A stretch of 64,000 nucleotides of DNA from Pelomicrobium methylotrophicum (GCF_008014345.1 NZ_VPFL01000005.1:1-64000), one strand, 5' to 3'; shown: positions 52,069 to 61,849, counted from the stretch's first letter. Notes: a model not told the origin generated them from the letters alone. Program-made: numbers and translations.

Positions 52069-53058
52069 GTGCGGGTCTTCCTATACGAGCACGTGACAGG
52101 CGGCGGGCTGATGGGACAGCCGCTGCCCGCCTCGCTCGCGCGCGAGGGGGAGATGATGCTGCGCGCGGCGCTGGATGATCTCACACAATTGCCGGGCGTG
52201 GAAGTGGTGATCAGCCGCGACCCGCGCTTGCCGTCTTTGACGGAGGCCGCCGCAGTCCTTCGGCCGGCGCCCGGCGAAAGCTGGCGGGCGCTCTATTTGC
52301 GCGGGCTTGCGCTCGCCGAGCTGGTCTGGCCGATCGCCCCGGAGACGGGCGGCGTGCTCGAGACCCTCACGCAATATGCGGTCGCCGAAGGCAGGCGGCT
52401 GCTGGGATGCACGCCGCAGGCGGTGCGCGTGGCAGCCAGCAAGCACGCCACCGCTTGCGTTCTTGCGCGCGCGGGCATTCCGGTGGTGCCGACTTTCGCG
52501 CCTGGCGAAGCGCTGCCGGACATTGCCGGCCCCTGGGTGGTCAAGCCCGACGATGGCGCAGGCTGCGAGGGCGCCCGGCGGGTGGCGGACGTGCGCGCCG
52601 CTCGCCATCAGCTCATGGCCGCAGCAGCGGCGCTGGTTGCCCAACCCTGGATCGAAGGCGAGCCCGCCAGCCTCTCGTTGCTGGTTTTCCCGGACGGCCG
52701 CGTAGAGTTGCTCGCCTGCAATCGCCAGCACGTCGCCTTGCGCGGCGAACGCCTCGTTTTGGCGGGCGTTACCGTCAATGCGACCGCGGACACGGACGGC
52801 CGCATGCGGGGCCTGGCCCAGCGCATCGTGCGGGCGATCCCGGGGCTTGCGGGCTTCGTGGGCGTGGATTACCTCCTGACCGCGGACGGTCCGCTGGTCC
52901 TCGAGGTCAATCCCCGACTCACCACGTCCTACTGCGGGCTCAAGTCGGCCCTGGGTGTCAACCCGGCGGCTCTGCTCTTGGGCGCAGGGGTAGAGCCCGA
53001 ACGCCTCGGCACGGCGACCGGGCCGGTGACGCTGACGTTGGACGCCGCCCATGCCTGA
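52069..53058 (+). CDS. ATP-grasp protein (MfnD-like tyramine-glutamate ligase relative)
   Basis: The protein has 329 residues. MRVFLYEHVTGGGLMGQPLP is the family start, PWVVKPDDGAGCEGARRV holds the nucleotide loop, and GFVGVDYLLTADGPLVLEVN then PRLTTSY the metal ligands. MfnD of archaea ligates glutamate to tyramine in methanofuran synthesis, and this protein resembles that group. A GTG start is used. It overlaps the next gene by 8 bases and is followed by MfnF- and MfnE-like proteins. Confidence 0.86.
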   Translation: MRVFLYEHVTGGGLMGQPLPASLAREGEMMLRAALDDLTQLPGVEVVISRDPRLPSLTEAAAVLRPAPGESWRALYLRGLALAELVWPIAPETGGVLETLTQYAVAEGRRLLGCTPQAVRVAASKHATACVLARAGIPVVPTFAPGEALPDIAGPWVVKPDDGAGCEGARRVADVRAARHQLMAAAAALVAQPWIEGEPASLSLLVFPDGRVELLACNRQHVALRGERLVLAGVTVNATADTDGRMRGLAQRIVRAIPGLAGFVGVDYLLTADGPLVLEVNPRLTTSYCGLKSALGVNPAALLLGAGVEPERLGTATGPVTLTLDAAHA

Positions 53059-54088
53059 GCCCGCAGTCATCGGATGGGACGTGGGCGGGGCCCATCTCAA
53101 GGCCGCCGCCGTCGGGCACGACCTGGCCGTGCTCGAGGTCATGCAGCTGCCTTGCCCTCTGTGGCGGGGCCTCGACCCCTTGATGGCGGCGGTGGACCAG
53201 GTGCTTGAGCGCACCGGCGGGGCTGCTTGCCACGCGCTCACCATGACCGGCGAGATGGCGGATCTGTTTCAGGACCGGGCCGAAGGCGTTGCGCGGCTGG
53301 TGGATTTGTTGCAACAGCGGCTCGCCGGCAGCCGGACGCGCTTTTTTGCCGGTACGGGCTTCCTAGACGCCACGCATGCCAAGCGCATGCCGCAGCGGGT
53401 GGCCTCCGCCAACTGGCTGGCCTCAGCCCGCTTCGTCGCGCACCGGCTCAAGGATGGGCTCCTCATCGACGTCGGCAGCACGACGACGGACATCGTTCCC
53501 ATCGCCGACCATGAAGTACGCGCCCGGGGCTACGACGATTTCCAGCGCCTGGTGGCGGGCGAGCTCGTCTATACGGGCGTGGTGCGCACGCCCGTCATGG
53601 CCCTCGCCCGGCGAGTGCCCTTCGAGGGACGCCAGGTGCCGCTCATGGCGGAGCTCTTCGCGACGATGGCTGACGTGCACCGCCTGACGGGCGCCCTACC
53701 GGAGCACGCGGATCAGTGGCCCGCGGCTGACGGGGGGGAAAAGAGCGTGGAGGGCAGCGCACGGCGGCTTGCCCGCATGATCGGGCGCGATGCCGCTTCC
53801 GCGCTACCGGCCGCTTGGCGGCGGCTCGCGAGCTGGTTGGCGCGGCGGCAGCAAGACCAGATCGAGGCCGCCTGCCGCCGAGTCCTGGCTGCGGCCGCCC
53901 TCGGACGAGCGGCGCCTGTCGTGGGGGCGGGGGTGGGCCGCTTCGTGGCAGTGCGGGTAGCGGCACGGCTGGAGCGGCCCTATTGCGACTTCGCCCGTCT
54001 GTTCGACCGCGTTCGAGCCGATCCGGACTGGCTTGCCAGCTGCGCGCCAGCCGTGGCGGTGGCGTGCCTGGCTGCCGAAGAGGCTTGA
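53051..54088 (+). CDS. MfnF-like protein (hydantoinase/oxoprolinase family, H4MPT-linked C1 transfer protein)
   Basis: This 345-residue ASKHA-fold protein has GWDVGGAHLKAAAV (phosphate 1), FFAGTGFLDATHAKRMPQRV, GLLIDVGSTTTDIVPI (phosphate 2) and APVVGAGVGRFVAVRVAARL. The archaeal family member MfnF couples the aminomethylfuran diphosphate to glutamyl-tyramine. A position between MfnD- and MfnE-like genes supports methanofuran synthesis. The ATG start overlaps the previous gene. Confidence 0.88.
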   Translation: MPEPAVIGWDVGGAHLKAAAVGHDLAVLEVMQLPCPLWRGLDPLMAAVDQVLERTGGAACHALTMTGEMADLFQDRAEGVARLVDLLQQRLAGSRTRFFAGTGFLDATHAKRMPQRVASANWLASARFVAHRLKDGLLIDVGSTTTDIVPIADHEVRARGYDDFQRLVAGELVYTGVVRTPVMALARRVPFEGRQVPLMAELFATMADVHRLTGALPEHADQWPAADGGEKSVEGSARRLARMIGRDAASALPAAWRRLASWLARRQQDQIEAACRRVLAAAALGRAAPVVGAGVGRFVAVRVAARLERPYCDFARLFDRVRADPDWLASCAPAVAVACLAAEEA

Positions 54089-54101
54089 AAGGGAGGGGGC
54101 A

Positions 54102-54731
54102 ATGTGGGTGGTTAAACTCGGCGGCAGCCTCGCGGGAGAGGCGGTGCTCAGGGATTGGCTGGAAATGCTGGCCGGCTATGGGGGAGGGCAAGTCGTCATC
54201 GTTCCCGGTGGCGGACCCTTCGCCGACCAGGTCCGCGAGGCCCAGGACGGGTGGCGCTTCGACGATGGAACCGCCCATCGCATGGCGCTGCTGGCCATGG
54301 AACAATACGGGCTCATGCTCACCGGCATCTGTCCTGAGCTGGTGCCGGCGGACTCCAGGCAGGAACTGCTCGGAGCGCTCAGGGCGGGCCGCGTGGCCGT
54401 GTGGTTGCCGACGAAGATGGCGCTGGCGGCCGATGAAATTCCCCACAGTTGGGATGTGACGTCCGACAGCCTGGCGGCCTGGCTCGCCAACCACGTGAGC
54501 GCGGAGCGGCTGGTGCTGGTCAAGCCGTTCGCGCCGGCCCAACTTGAGGTCGAAGCGGAAGAAATGAGCCGCCGGGGAATGGTGGACCGCGCGTTTCCGG
54601 CGTTCGTGCGCTCCGGCTGCTTCCAGATGCTGGTACTGGGCAAGCAGCAGCATCCGGCCCTCAAGCGGCTTCTGCTCGGCAGCGTCTGCCGGCCGATCGA
54701 GCCCGGATTTTTCGTCCCCAGGACACGCTGA
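54102..54731 (+). CDS. amino-acid-kinase-fold protein (MfnE-like aminomethylfuran phosphate kinase)
   Basis: The protein has 209 residues. MWVVKLGGSLAGEAVLRDWL and VVIVPGGGPFADQVREAQDG are amino-acid-kinase signatures, and SWDVTSDSLAAWLANHVSAE binds substrate/ATP as in MfnE. MfnE phosphorylates the aminomethylfuran phosphate to its diphosphate for coupling by MfnF. ATG 54102 follows AAAGGGAGGGGG. Last gene of this plus-strand run; it meets mfnB tail to tail. Confidence 0.88.
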   Translation: MWVVKLGGSLAGEAVLRDWLEMLAGYGGGQVVIVPGGGPFADQVREAQDGWRFDDGTAHRMALLAMEQYGLMLTGICPELVPADSRQELLGALRAGRVAVWLPTKMALAADEIPHSWDVTSDSLAAWLANHVSAERLVLVKPFAPAQLEVEAEEMSRRGMVDRAFPAFVRSGCFQMLVLGKQQHPALKRLLLGSVCRPIEPGFFVPRTR

Positions 54732-54782
54732 GAAAAGTCACAGAGGGAAGTGAGAAGACGCAGCCGCGCACGAAGAGAACGG

Positions 54783-55493
54783 CTAAAGCGCCAGCAGCGC
54801 GGGCTCGCGTGCTGTCGCCTCTGCCATTCGGGCGCGCACGGCGGCCACCCGCACGGGGTCGAGCGTCGCCGTGCGCTGCGCCTGTGTGCAGAGGGCGCCG
54901 CGGAAGCCCAGGTAGTCTGGGCTTAAAGCGCACAATGGCGCGATGTCCTCCTCCTTCAGGGAGCCGGCGAGGCCCACCCTCATGCCCAGCGCTTGAACCT
55001 GGCGGACAAAGCGGGCGATCGATTCATCCTCCAGATGTCGCCTCAGCCCGCCCCGAGCCTTGTCCGCGGTATCCAGCATGGCGCCGGTGAATCCGGCTGC
55101 GGCGATTTGCGGCAGGAGCGTCCATTCAGGGCGCTGATCGGCGAACAGCACGGCCACCAGCCGGCACCCGCGGCGTGCGAGGGGTGCCAGCGCCCGGATG
55201 CACTCGCGCTGGCGCGGCGAGGAAAAGAGGCCGACTTTGACGTAGTCCACGCCGCTGGCCGCCGTGCGTTCGACCGCCTCCGCGAGCCGCGCCGGAACCA
55301 TGGGAAGATCGCCGATCGTGGCGCTCACCGGGCGTCTGCCTGCTACGAAGCGCACGAGCGCCGCAGCGGTCTTCACGGGCAGGGCGCCCAAAGCGCCGCG
55401 CCGCGGGTCCTTGAGGTCGATCATGTCGGCGCCGCCCTGCAGGGCGATCCTCGCTTCTTTGAGCGATCGCACGCTCGCGAGCAGCGCAGTCAT
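54783..55493 (-). CDS. mfnB: MfnB, (5-formylfuran-3-yl)methyl phosphate synthase
   Basis: This 236-residue TIM-barrel enzyme makes the furan ring of methanofuran from two molecules of glyceraldehyde 3-phosphate. ADMIDLKDPRRGALGALP holds the Schiff-base region lysine, followed by SATIGDLPM, VDYVKVGLF, GAMLDTADKARGGLRRHLED and VGLAGSLKEEDI. The ATG overlaps the stop of the DUF447 gene (ATGA). Length is normal. Confidence 0.93.
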   Translation of the reverse strand: MTALLASVRSLKEARIALQGGADMIDLKDPRRGALGALPVKTAAALVRFVAGRRPVSATIGDLPMVPARLAEAVERTAASGVDYVKVGLFSSPRQRECIRALAPLARRGCRLVAVLFADQRPEWTLLPQIAAAGFTGAMLDTADKARGGLRRHLEDESIARFVRQVQALGMRVGLAGSLKEEDIAPLCALSPDYLGFRGALCTQAQRTATLDPVRVAAVRARMAEATAREPALLAL

Positions 55494-56065
55494 GCGGAAC
55501 GCTCCGTTTCGCGCCGGGCGTCATGGGCCGCGATGGCTTCCATGAGCCAATCCCAAGCCTCCCGCTCCGCCGGTCCCGCGGTCTTTTCCACGGCGATGGA
55601 CAGGTACCTCACCTCGGCGTCGATCTTGTCCCGCGGCAGCAGATGCAGGCGCGAAACCAAAATGGCCGCCTCCAGGACCGCCGCCTGGGCGCGGTTGAAG
55701 CCGCGAAAGGGGCCATGGGTTTCCGCGTGGACTCGGCGGCAGTATAGGCGTGGCCGAAGCTCATCGTCTTCCGTGCGCACGAGCTCCAGCTCGGCGTGGG
55801 CGAGCGTCGTGGCGAGCCGTACGCCGGGGACGGCCACGGTGGGCACGACGGGCCAATCACGCCGCCCGGTGAGGCAGCCCGCGAAGATGCGCACGTCGTC
55901 GCTGAAGTTCACCACCGCGTATCCGGTGGTGAGCACATTCTCCAGCGTCGTGGAGGGCTTGAAAGGCGCCAGAACGACCAGCTCTTGCGCCTCGCGGACG
56001 CCCATGGGGGCGATGTGCACGCGCCCCGTTGGGGACCGGGTGGTGACGATGGTTTCGAAAATCAT
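55490..56065 (-). CDS. DUF447 flavin-reductase-like protein
   Basis: The protein has 191 residues. MIFETIVTTRSPTGRVHIAP then MGVREAQELVVLAPFKPSTT and GYAVVNFSDDVRIFAGCLTG fit DUF447, a split-barrel FMN-binding-like fold. C-terminal helices read AWDWLMEAIAAHDARR. Members accompany H4MPT genes in methanogens and methylotrophs. Function unknown. Overlaps both neighbours by 4 bases, so it is tightly coupled to mfnB and the DHPS-like gene. Confidence 0.9.
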   Translation of the reverse strand: MIFETIVTTRSPTGRVHIAPMGVREAQELVVLAPFKPSTTLENVLTTGYAVVNFSDDVRIFAGCLTGRRDWPVVPTVAVPGVRLATTLAHAELELVRTEDDELRPRLYCRRVHAETHGPFRGFNRAQAAVLEAAILVSRLHLLPRDKIDAEVRYLSIAVEKTAGPAEREAWDWLMEAIAAHDARRETERSA

Positions 56066-57468
56066 GTGCCGGTTTCCGCTTTCTTGGGCTTTTCCAAGGT
56101 CGTCCCGGGCGCTTTGTAGGCGCTTCGGTCCTCGGGGGTCCGTTGCATCGCGCAGCCCCAGTCGAGCTCCTCGTCCTGGGCGTAGCGCTTGCCAAGCTGC
56201 CAAGCGATTTGTGCCCGGGCGAGCTCCACTCCCAGGTAAAAGGCGTGGGCGCCGTCGCTTTCCACCCCGAGCCTGGGAAAGAAGGCGTAAGGATCGGTGG
56301 CGGTGTAAAAGCCGTCGCGGTTGTACACGTGAATCCCCGCTTCGCTCACCTGTACCCGGAAGCTCGGGTCCTTGACTGCCCGGGCGATCTCGGCGATCTC
56401 ATCGACCGTGTCCGGAAAGGGCCGTCGGGCGTGCACGGTGAGGAGCTGATCGGTCAAGTCCCGGGGCAGGCTCGCGCTCTCCCGCGCCGCGTACATCATG
56501 CGCCGGGCGATATCCGCCTCCTTGACCGCGCGCCGGCAATGGGGGCTCACCTGCGTGGTGAGAATGGCGGCGACGCGCAGCTCCGAGGCGATGCCCAGCA
56601 GCAGCGCGTTGATGCCGGTCGTGTCGGCATCGGTGAGCTCGGTGAGATTGCCCACGCCCATCAGAATGGGCACGTCCGGGTGGCGGCGCCTCAGTTCGTG
56701 GTAGCGCACGATGGAGTCCGTGAACCCGAAGTGGAGGGGGTCCAGGACAGGATCCGCGTAGAACGGCCGACCCTTGGCGCGCATCGCGGCGATCGCGCGC
56801 TCCAGGGAGGCGAGGTCGCCTGGACGCGAGGGAATGAGCACCGGCACCGCGGCGACCTGGTCCGCCACCCAGAGCGTTTCCTCTTTGAGGCTCAGGAGGT
56901 AATCGGCGCCCGCCTCGCCCCCGCGCAGGAGCTCCTGCGGCTCCACTGAATCCACGCTCACCCGCAAGCCTTCGGCCTTGAGCGCTTCCACCGCCTCTGC
57001 CAGATGCGGGAACGGCGTGTTCGGCAGGCATCCCAGGTCGATCACGTCCGCGCCGTCGCGGCGGTACTCGCGGGCGCGGCGCAGAATGGCGGGCACGTCC
57101 AGAGCGGGCGCGTCCACGATCTCGGCGAAGATCAGGATGTCGTACCGGCTCAAGTCCGCCTGCGCACCTTTCTTTCCGAAGTAGCGGGGGATGTCCTTGA
57201 GCTCGTCGGGGCCGCGCTTGACCGGCACGCCGTAGTACTGGGAAAGCGCCTCCAGGTCGCCGCGGCAGCGCCCGGGCACCATGATCCAGTCTGCCTTCAC
57301 CGGCCGCGGCACGCGGCGGCGGATCAGATCCGCGGTCATGAGACCGGCCACGTTGATGCCGATCTGCAGCACCTCGTAGGTGAACGGCGTGGGCTGCATG
57401 TTCTCGAGCACCTTGTGCAGGCTCTTCTCCGCCAGTTTGCCGGTCAGGAAGAGGATACGTTCAGGCAT
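56062..57468 (-). CDS. dihydropteroate synthase-like protein (DUF6513 type)
   Basis: The protein has 468 residues. The N-terminal part (ERILFLTGKLAEKSLHKVLE) precedes a DHPS-like TIM barrel: YRRDGADVIDLGCLPNTPFP, GLRVSVDSVEPQELLRGGEA, GADYLLSLKEETLWVADQV and GRPFYADPVLDPLHFGF. Related archaeal proteins are thought to couple the pterin to the ribofuranosylaminobenzene unit of H4MPT. ATG 57468 gives MPERILFL; the longer frame runs antisense-like through the next gene. Confidence 0.9.
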   Translation of the reverse strand: MPERILFLTGKLAEKSLHKVLENMQPTPFTYEVLQIGINVAGLMTADLIRRRVPRPVKADWIMVPGRCRGDLEALSQYYGVPVKRGPDELKDIPRYFGKKGAQADLSRYDILIFAEIVDAPALDVPAILRRAREYRRDGADVIDLGCLPNTPFPHLAEAVEALKAEGLRVSVDSVEPQELLRGGEAGADYLLSLKEETLWVADQVAAVPVLIPSRPGDLASLERAIAAMRAKGRPFYADPVLDPLHFGFTDSIVRYHELRRRHPDVPILMGVGNLTELTDADTTGINALLLGIASELRVAAILTTQVSPHCRRAVKEADIARRMMYAARESASLPRDLTDQLLTVHARRPFPDTVDEIAEIARAVKDPSFRVQVSEAGIHVYNRDGFYTATDPYAFFPRLGVESDGAHAFYLGVELARAQIAWQLGKRYAQDEELDWGCAMQRTPEDRSAYKAPGTTLEKPKKAETGT

Positions 57469-58001
57469 TGGAGTCTCGCCTCGACCGCGTGGCGCAGCTC
57501 GTCGATGGTGGTGGCGACGGTGGTGTATTCGAAGCTTCTGAGCCGCTCCGTATTCTCCAGGTCGATCCTGCGCGGATAGAGGGTGACCCACTCCCGGGGC
57601 GCTTCGGTATAGACCTCCGGCTGCGCGTCGCACGCGAAGACGATGCAAGGAATCCGCTGCTTGCCAGCCTGGGCGTAGATGTTGGAGACCAACGTGTCGG
57701 CGATCCCGTACACCAGCTTGGCAACGGTGTTGGAGGTGGCGGGCGCGATCACCACCGTATGGTAGAAGCCGTGGTAGAACAGTCCCACGGGCGCAGCGCT
57801 GGCGGTATTGTCCCGGAAAATGCGAAAGTGCCGGCGCAGATCGTCGAGATCGTAGTTGTACATGTGCAGCACCTCCTCGGCTGCCGCCGAGAGATACAGG
57901 TCGGTGTGGGGCAGCCGCAAGGCGATCTCCAGCGACTCCCGGAGAAAGTGCCCGGAGCCCGTCAGCGCCCAGGCGAACCGCGGCAGGGGGTCACGCTTCA
58001 T
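57444..58001 (-). CDS. flavoprotein of the dihydromethanopterin reductase (DmrB/archaeoflavoprotein) family
   Basis: The protein has 185 residues. FAWALTGSGHFLRESLEIAL then TVVIAPATSNTVAKLVYGIA is the FMN-binding pattern of the HFCD/flavoprotein fold. It resembles AfpA/DmrB, which reduce dihydromethanopterin to H4MPT. First gene of the minus-strand cofactor run (58001 to 54783), with a sigma-54-type promoter about 130 bp upstream. The substrate is inferred from family and place. Confidence 0.86.
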   Translation of the reverse strand: MKRDPLPRFAWALTGSGHFLRESLEIALRLPHTDLYLSAAAEEVLHMYNYDLDDLRRHFRIFRDNTASAAPVGLFYHGFYHTVVIAPATSNTVAKLVYGIADTLVSNIYAQAGKQRIPCIVFACDAQPEVYTEAPREWVTLYPRRIDLENTERLRSFEYTTVATTIDELRHAVEARLQCLNVSSS

Positions 58002-58133
58002 GACGCAGCCTGTGGCAAAAAAGGCGCAGGACCGCGCCGGCGAATGCCGGCCTCAGCGGTAACGGGCGAGCCTTGCGGCGGAAAGGGAGCGACGGTCACG
58101 GGCGACGGAAAGAAGCCGGGCTGACAAAGGGCT

Positions 58134-58149
58134 AGCATAACCCGTGCCC
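58134..58149 (-). promoter_or_regulatory. sigma-54 type -24/-12 promoter of the DmrB-like/mfn operon
   Basis: The minus strand reads GGGCACGGGTTATGCT: GGCACG is full consensus and GC lies 12 bases from GG. It reads toward the flavoprotein start (58001), with a leader of about 120 bases, and lies in the short gap after the sigma-54 activator gene. Confidence 0.5.
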
Positions 58150-58208
58150 GGCGCTTTATTGAAGCGGCCCCCGGAAGGCGGGCGGGCTGCGCGGTGCGGC
58201 GTGACGGT

Positions 58209-60176
58209 TCAGCTCTTATCGCTGTTCAGGTTGCGGATGTTGAGCCGCTTCATCTTGCGGTAGATGGTGTTGCGGCTGGTGTTCAAGTGCCGGGCGAGAT
58301 TGGTGATGTTCCAGCGGTGGCGCTCCAGCTCCTGGATGAGGGCTTCCCGCTCCGCCGCCTCCAGGGAATTGAGCGCGGGCTCGCCGGATGGAGGCAGCTC
58401 CCGCGGTCGGGGATGTCTGCCGCGCAGGAGCTCCTCGGGCAGGTCGCGCACGGTGATGGTATTGTTCTCGCACAAGGCGAGCGCGGTGCGCAGCAGGTTA
58501 CGCAACTGCCGGATGTTGCCGGGCCAGTCGTATTCCTCCAGGACCGTCAGCGCTTCGGGATCGATGCGGACCCGCTCGTCGCCCCCGGCCGCCTCAGCGA
58601 GCACGTGCTGGATGAGCTGGCGCTTGTCGGCGCGGAGCCGCAAGGGCGGAAGGGTGAGCGCAATGCCCTGGAGACGGTAATAGAGATCCTCCCGGAACGC
58701 CCCCGCCGCCACCATTTCGGACAGATTGCGGTGGGTGGCGGAGATGAGCTGAATGTCCACCTTCACGGGCACTTCGCTGCCCAAAGGGAGCACTTCGCGC
58801 TCCTCCAGCACGCGCAGCAGCCTGGCCTGGAGGGGCAGGGGCATGTCGCCGATCTCGTCCAGGAACAGCGTGCCCCCGTTCGCCTGGAGGATCTTGCCGC
58901 GCCGGCCTTCCCGATTGGCGCCCGTGAACGCACCCGGCTTGTAGCCGAAGAGCTCGCTTTCGATCAGGGTATCCGGGATGGAGGCGCAGTTGACGGCCAC
59001 GTAGGGCTTGTCGGCCCGATTGCTGGCGAGGTGGATGGCCTTGGCGAACATCTCCTTGCCCGTGCCCGTCTCGCCATAGAGCAGGATGGGAATGTCGCGG
59101 TTCAGCACCCGCTTGGCGCAGTAGACGTTGTGGGCCATCTTGGGGTCACCGAATTCCAGCATGTCGATGAGCTGGCGCTGCTGCGCCTCGGAGCTCGCCT
59201 TGACCGGGGAGACGCGGCTCACGAACAGCTGGCTCGAGCGGCGGGCCAGGTTTTCGGGCTGCTGGGCCACGGCAAAGAAGCGGGAGCCGTGACGCACGCC
59301 GTACACCGGCACGGGGTGGAAGGAACTCTTGGTGCTGCGGGCGATGAGCTCGGGAAGCGCGGTGGTGAAGAGCTCGCTGATGTCGCAGCCGGAGATCTCG
59401 GACACGCTGCGCACGCCGAGCTGGAACAGGGCGCTGCGGTTGGCAGCGAGGAGCCTGCCCTCGGACGAGAAGGCCAGAGCCCCTTCGTTCAGCGTATAGA
59501 CGAACTCGGGGCGGCTGTGAAAGCGCACGATATAGTCGTTCTTGTACGTGCTCATGAAGGCCTGGTTTTCGATCATCTGGGCCGACATGTTCACCAGCGC
59601 GATGGCGTACTGCTGCGGCAGCGCGGACTGGCTGGATACGTCGAGCACCGCCCGCAGCCGGCCTTGCCCGTCGAAAATAGGGCCCGCGGAGCAGGTGAGG
59701 CTGATGTTGCGCGCGAAAAAGTGTTCCGTTCTGTGGATGACGATGGGGCTTTTCTCGACCAGACAGGTGCCCATGCCGTTGGTGCCCTGCTCGCGCTCGC
59801 TCCACACCGCACCTTCCATCAGGCCCAGCTTGGCACCCGTTTTGGTGAAGTTGGGGTCGCCCACCAGGCTCAGGATCACGCCGTCGGCGTCGGTCAGGAC
59901 CACCGCGAGCTGGGAGCCGGCCAGTTGCTGATACAGGTTGGCCATCTCCATCTTGGCGTGCGGCACGATGTCCGACAGGCGCTCGATCCGCTCCTTGAGC
60001 TCGGGAGTGTCAACGACCAAGGGAGGGTTGGGACTTCCAGGATCCAGCCGGTAGTCTTTCAGGCAGCGGATCCACGACTGCGTGACCCGGTTTTGCAGGG
60101 CTTGTTCGGCTAGGCCGAGCGAGACGGTCGAGCACACCGACCGAATGTGCTTCTCGATCAGGTTCAGGTCAGCCAT
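58209..60176 (-). CDS. sigma-54-dependent transcriptional activator (AcoR type)
   Basis: This 655-residue enhancer-binding protein has a GAF-like sensor at about 60-205, a PAS-like segment at about 225-320, an AAA+ domain with Walker A GETGTGKE (368-375), the sigma-54 contact loop GAFTGA (415-420) and Walker [11 protein letters not shown] (434-443), and a C-terminal Fis-type helix-turn-helix ([20 protein letters not shown]). The family senses small alcohols, acetoin or ketones directly, without a phosphorylated receiver. Placed inside the C1 island, it is the best candidate to act on the six sigma-54-type promoters. ATG 60176 follows GGAGGAT. Confidence 0.94.
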   Translation of the reverse strand: MADLNLIEKHIRSVCSTVSLGLAEQALQNRVTQSWIRCLKDYRLDPGSPNPPLVVDTPELKERIERLSDIVPHAKMEMANLYQQLAGSQLAVVLTDADGVILSLVGDPNFTKTGAKLGLMEGAVWSEREQGTNGMGTCLVEKSPIVIHRTEHFFARNISLTCSAGPIFDGQGRLRAVLDVSSQSALPQQYAIALVNMSAQMIENQAFMSTYKNDYIVRFHSRPEFVYTLNEGALAFSSEGRLLAANRSALFQLGVRSVSEISGCDISELFTTALPELIARSTKSSFHPVPVYGVRHGSRFFAVAQQPENLARRSSQLFVSRVSPVKASSEAQQRQLIDMLEFGDPKMAHNVYCAKRVLNRDIPILLYGETGTGKEMFAKAIHLASNRADKPYVAVNCASIPDTLIESELFGYKPGAFTGANREGRRGKILQANGGTLFLDEIGDMPLPLQARLLRVLEEREVLPLGSEVPVKVDIQLISATHRNLSEMVAAGAFREDLYYRLQGIALTLPPLRLRADKRQLIQHVLAEAAGGDERVRIDPEALTVLEEYDWPGNIRQLRNLLRTALALCENNTITVRDLPEELLRGRHPRPRELPPSGEPALNSLEAAEREALIQELERHRWNITNLARHLNTSRNTIYRKMKRLNIRNLNSDKS

Positions 60177-60499
60177 ATCCTCCTCCGCTCTCTGTTGTCC
60201 GGCCTTGAGAGCGCGTATAGCACCGCACCCCCTGCCGTCGGGCGATGGTGCGGGCACGAAGAGCGACGAAAACCACGACCTGCGGCGTGACTTTCCGCGC
60301 TCTTTTTGTATACCACACGATAGCATTCCCGAGCCAGTTTATCTACACGCCCGTTGGACGCCCCTGCGCCGTTGAGCCTTGGGGTGAGCGAGTCCTGACT
60401 CGGGGCTCCTTCCAAGCCAGCCGAAGCCCGCGTTGGGACGGGGGCCGAAGGGTTTCTGGCATACTGGGTCGGTGATTCCTGAGTCGGGCGCTGCCACCC
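60177..60499. other. divergent intergenic region between the sigma-54 activator and the sensor kinase
   Basis: This 323-bp gap separates the minus-strand activator from the plus-strand kinase. No gene is supported. A GTATAC palindrome at about 60308 with AT-rich flanks is the only notable element and could hold divergent sigma-70 promoters. No GG-N10-GC element with a full TGGCA half is seen. Confidence 0.5.
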
Positions 60500-61849
60500 A
60501 TGAGTTTGAAACTGCGGCTGAACGTTCTCATCAGTGTTTTGTTGGGACTGGTCCTGATCGGCGGAGCGTTTTTCGCGATGCAGCGAGCTCGTGAAGACGT
60601 GCGAGCGGAAATTCAGTCCACCATGAACCTTTCCGAGCTCATGCTGGGCGCCGCTTGGACGGGCGCTTCCGCACCCGAGGCCGGGCCCGTCTTCGATCCG
60701 CAGGCGCTCGGGCGCGTGCGTCACCTCAGGATAGAGCTGTACGACGCGGCAGGCCGCCTGCTGCAAACCAACCGGCGCAGCCGGGTGCCGGAGGCGGCGG
60801 GGGTGCCTGAATGGTTCGCCCGCGTATTGACCAAGATGACGCCGGCGTGGGACGAAGTGCGCCGGCCGCTCCTGGCCGGGGAGGAGGTGGTTGGCGAACT
60901 GGTGATCCGGCCCGATCCCTCCTACGAGATCGAGGAAGTATGGAAGGACAGCGTTGGGCTCGTCCAGCTTGCGACGCTATTGTTCGTGGGAATGAACTTT
61001 GCTGTCTATGGCATCGTAGGGCGGGCCTTGCGGCCTGTGGACCGCATCCTGGACGCCCTCACCGGCTTGGAGCAAGGCAATCTCAAGACCCGGCTGCCGG
61101 CGCTCGACCTGCCGGAGCTCGCGCGCATCGCCCGGGCCTTCAACCGCATGGCCGAAGCGCTGGAACAGTCCGTGACCCAGAACCGCCGGCTCGCCCGCCG
61201 GCTGCTGCAGGTCCAGGAAGAAGAGCGCAAGAGCCTCTCGCGGGAACTGCATGACGAGCTCGGGCAATACTTGAGCGCGATTCACGCCGATGCAGCCGCG
61301 ATCCTGAATCGGGACGATGCCGCCCTCGCGCCGGTGCGCGCCAGCGCCCAGGCGATCGTGGAGGCGTGCCGGGCCATGATGGACATCGTGCGCGGCATGC
61401 TGGCGCGGCTGCGCCCTGGAGCGCTGGACGAACTGGGACTCAAGGAGGCGCTGCGGGAGCTCGCGACGGGATGGCGCCAGCGCCACCCCGCCATTGCCTG
61501 CGCCCTGGAGTTTGCGGGCGAGCTGGATGATCTGGATGAGGCGGCGAAGATTTGCATCTATCGGCTGGTGCAGGAGAGTCTCACCAACGTGGCGAAGCAT
61601 GCGAGGGCCCGCCGAGTGGAGGTGCGGCTTGCCCGGATCTCGGGCCCGGGCAGCTCGGTGAGGGTGCAGGTGCGCGACGACGGCGTGGGCATGGACCCGA
61701 GCGCTCGCCAGACCGGGTTCGGTCTGGCAGGCATGCGGGAGCGGGTGGAATCGCTGGGCGGCCGGCTCGTCGTCGAGAACGGGCGCAACGGCGGGCTGAC
61801 CGTGACGGCCGAGCTGCCGTTGCCGACGGATACGCGGGTGTTGGGATGA
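60500..61849 (+). CDS. NarX-type sensor histidine kinase
   Basis: The protein has 449 residues. Membrane segments at about 8-27 and 155-175 enclose a periplasmic sensor of about 125 residues; a HAMP region (ALRPVDRILDALTGLEQGNL) follows. HisKA_3 has His251 (SRELHDELGQYLSAIHADAA) and an HATPase domain has NVAKHARA, VRDDGVGMD and GFGLAGMRERV. Kinases of this type pair with LuxR/NarL regulators; the partner overlaps its stop. Two-component systems of this kind control methanol dehydrogenase in several methylotrophs, so a role in C1 regulation is plausible but not shown. Confidence 0.93.
   Translation: MSLKLRLNVLISVLLGLVLIGGAFFAMQRAREDVRAEIQSTMNLSELMLGAAWTGASAPEAGPVFDPQALGRVRHLRIELYDAAGRLLQTNRRSRVPEAAGVPEWFARVLTKMTPAWDEVRRPLLAGEEVVGELVIRPDPSYEIEEVWKDSVGLVQLATLLFVGMNFAVYGIVGRALRPVDRILDALTGLEQGNLKTRLPALDLPELARIARAFNRMAEALEQSVTQNRRLARRLLQVQEEERKSLSRELHDELGQYLSAIHADAAAILNRDDAALAPVRASAQAIVEACRAMMDIVRGMLARLRPGALDELGLKEALRELATGWRQRHPAIACALEFAGELDDLDEAAKICIYRLVQESLTNVAKHARARRVEVRLARISGPGSSVRVQVRDDGVGMDPSARQTGFGLAGMRERVESLGGRLVVENGRNGGLTVTAELPLPTDTRVLG

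Noticed and set aside
58013-58028. TGGCAAAAAAGGCGCA, a plus-strand GG-N10-GC match
   Set aside because: It points toward the 3' end of the activator gene, with no gene to drive, and the -12 half is poor.
58194-60113. 639-codon plus-strand frame opposite the sigma-54 activator
   Set aside because: Antisense shadow; the minus-strand protein has every AAA+ and Fis motif.
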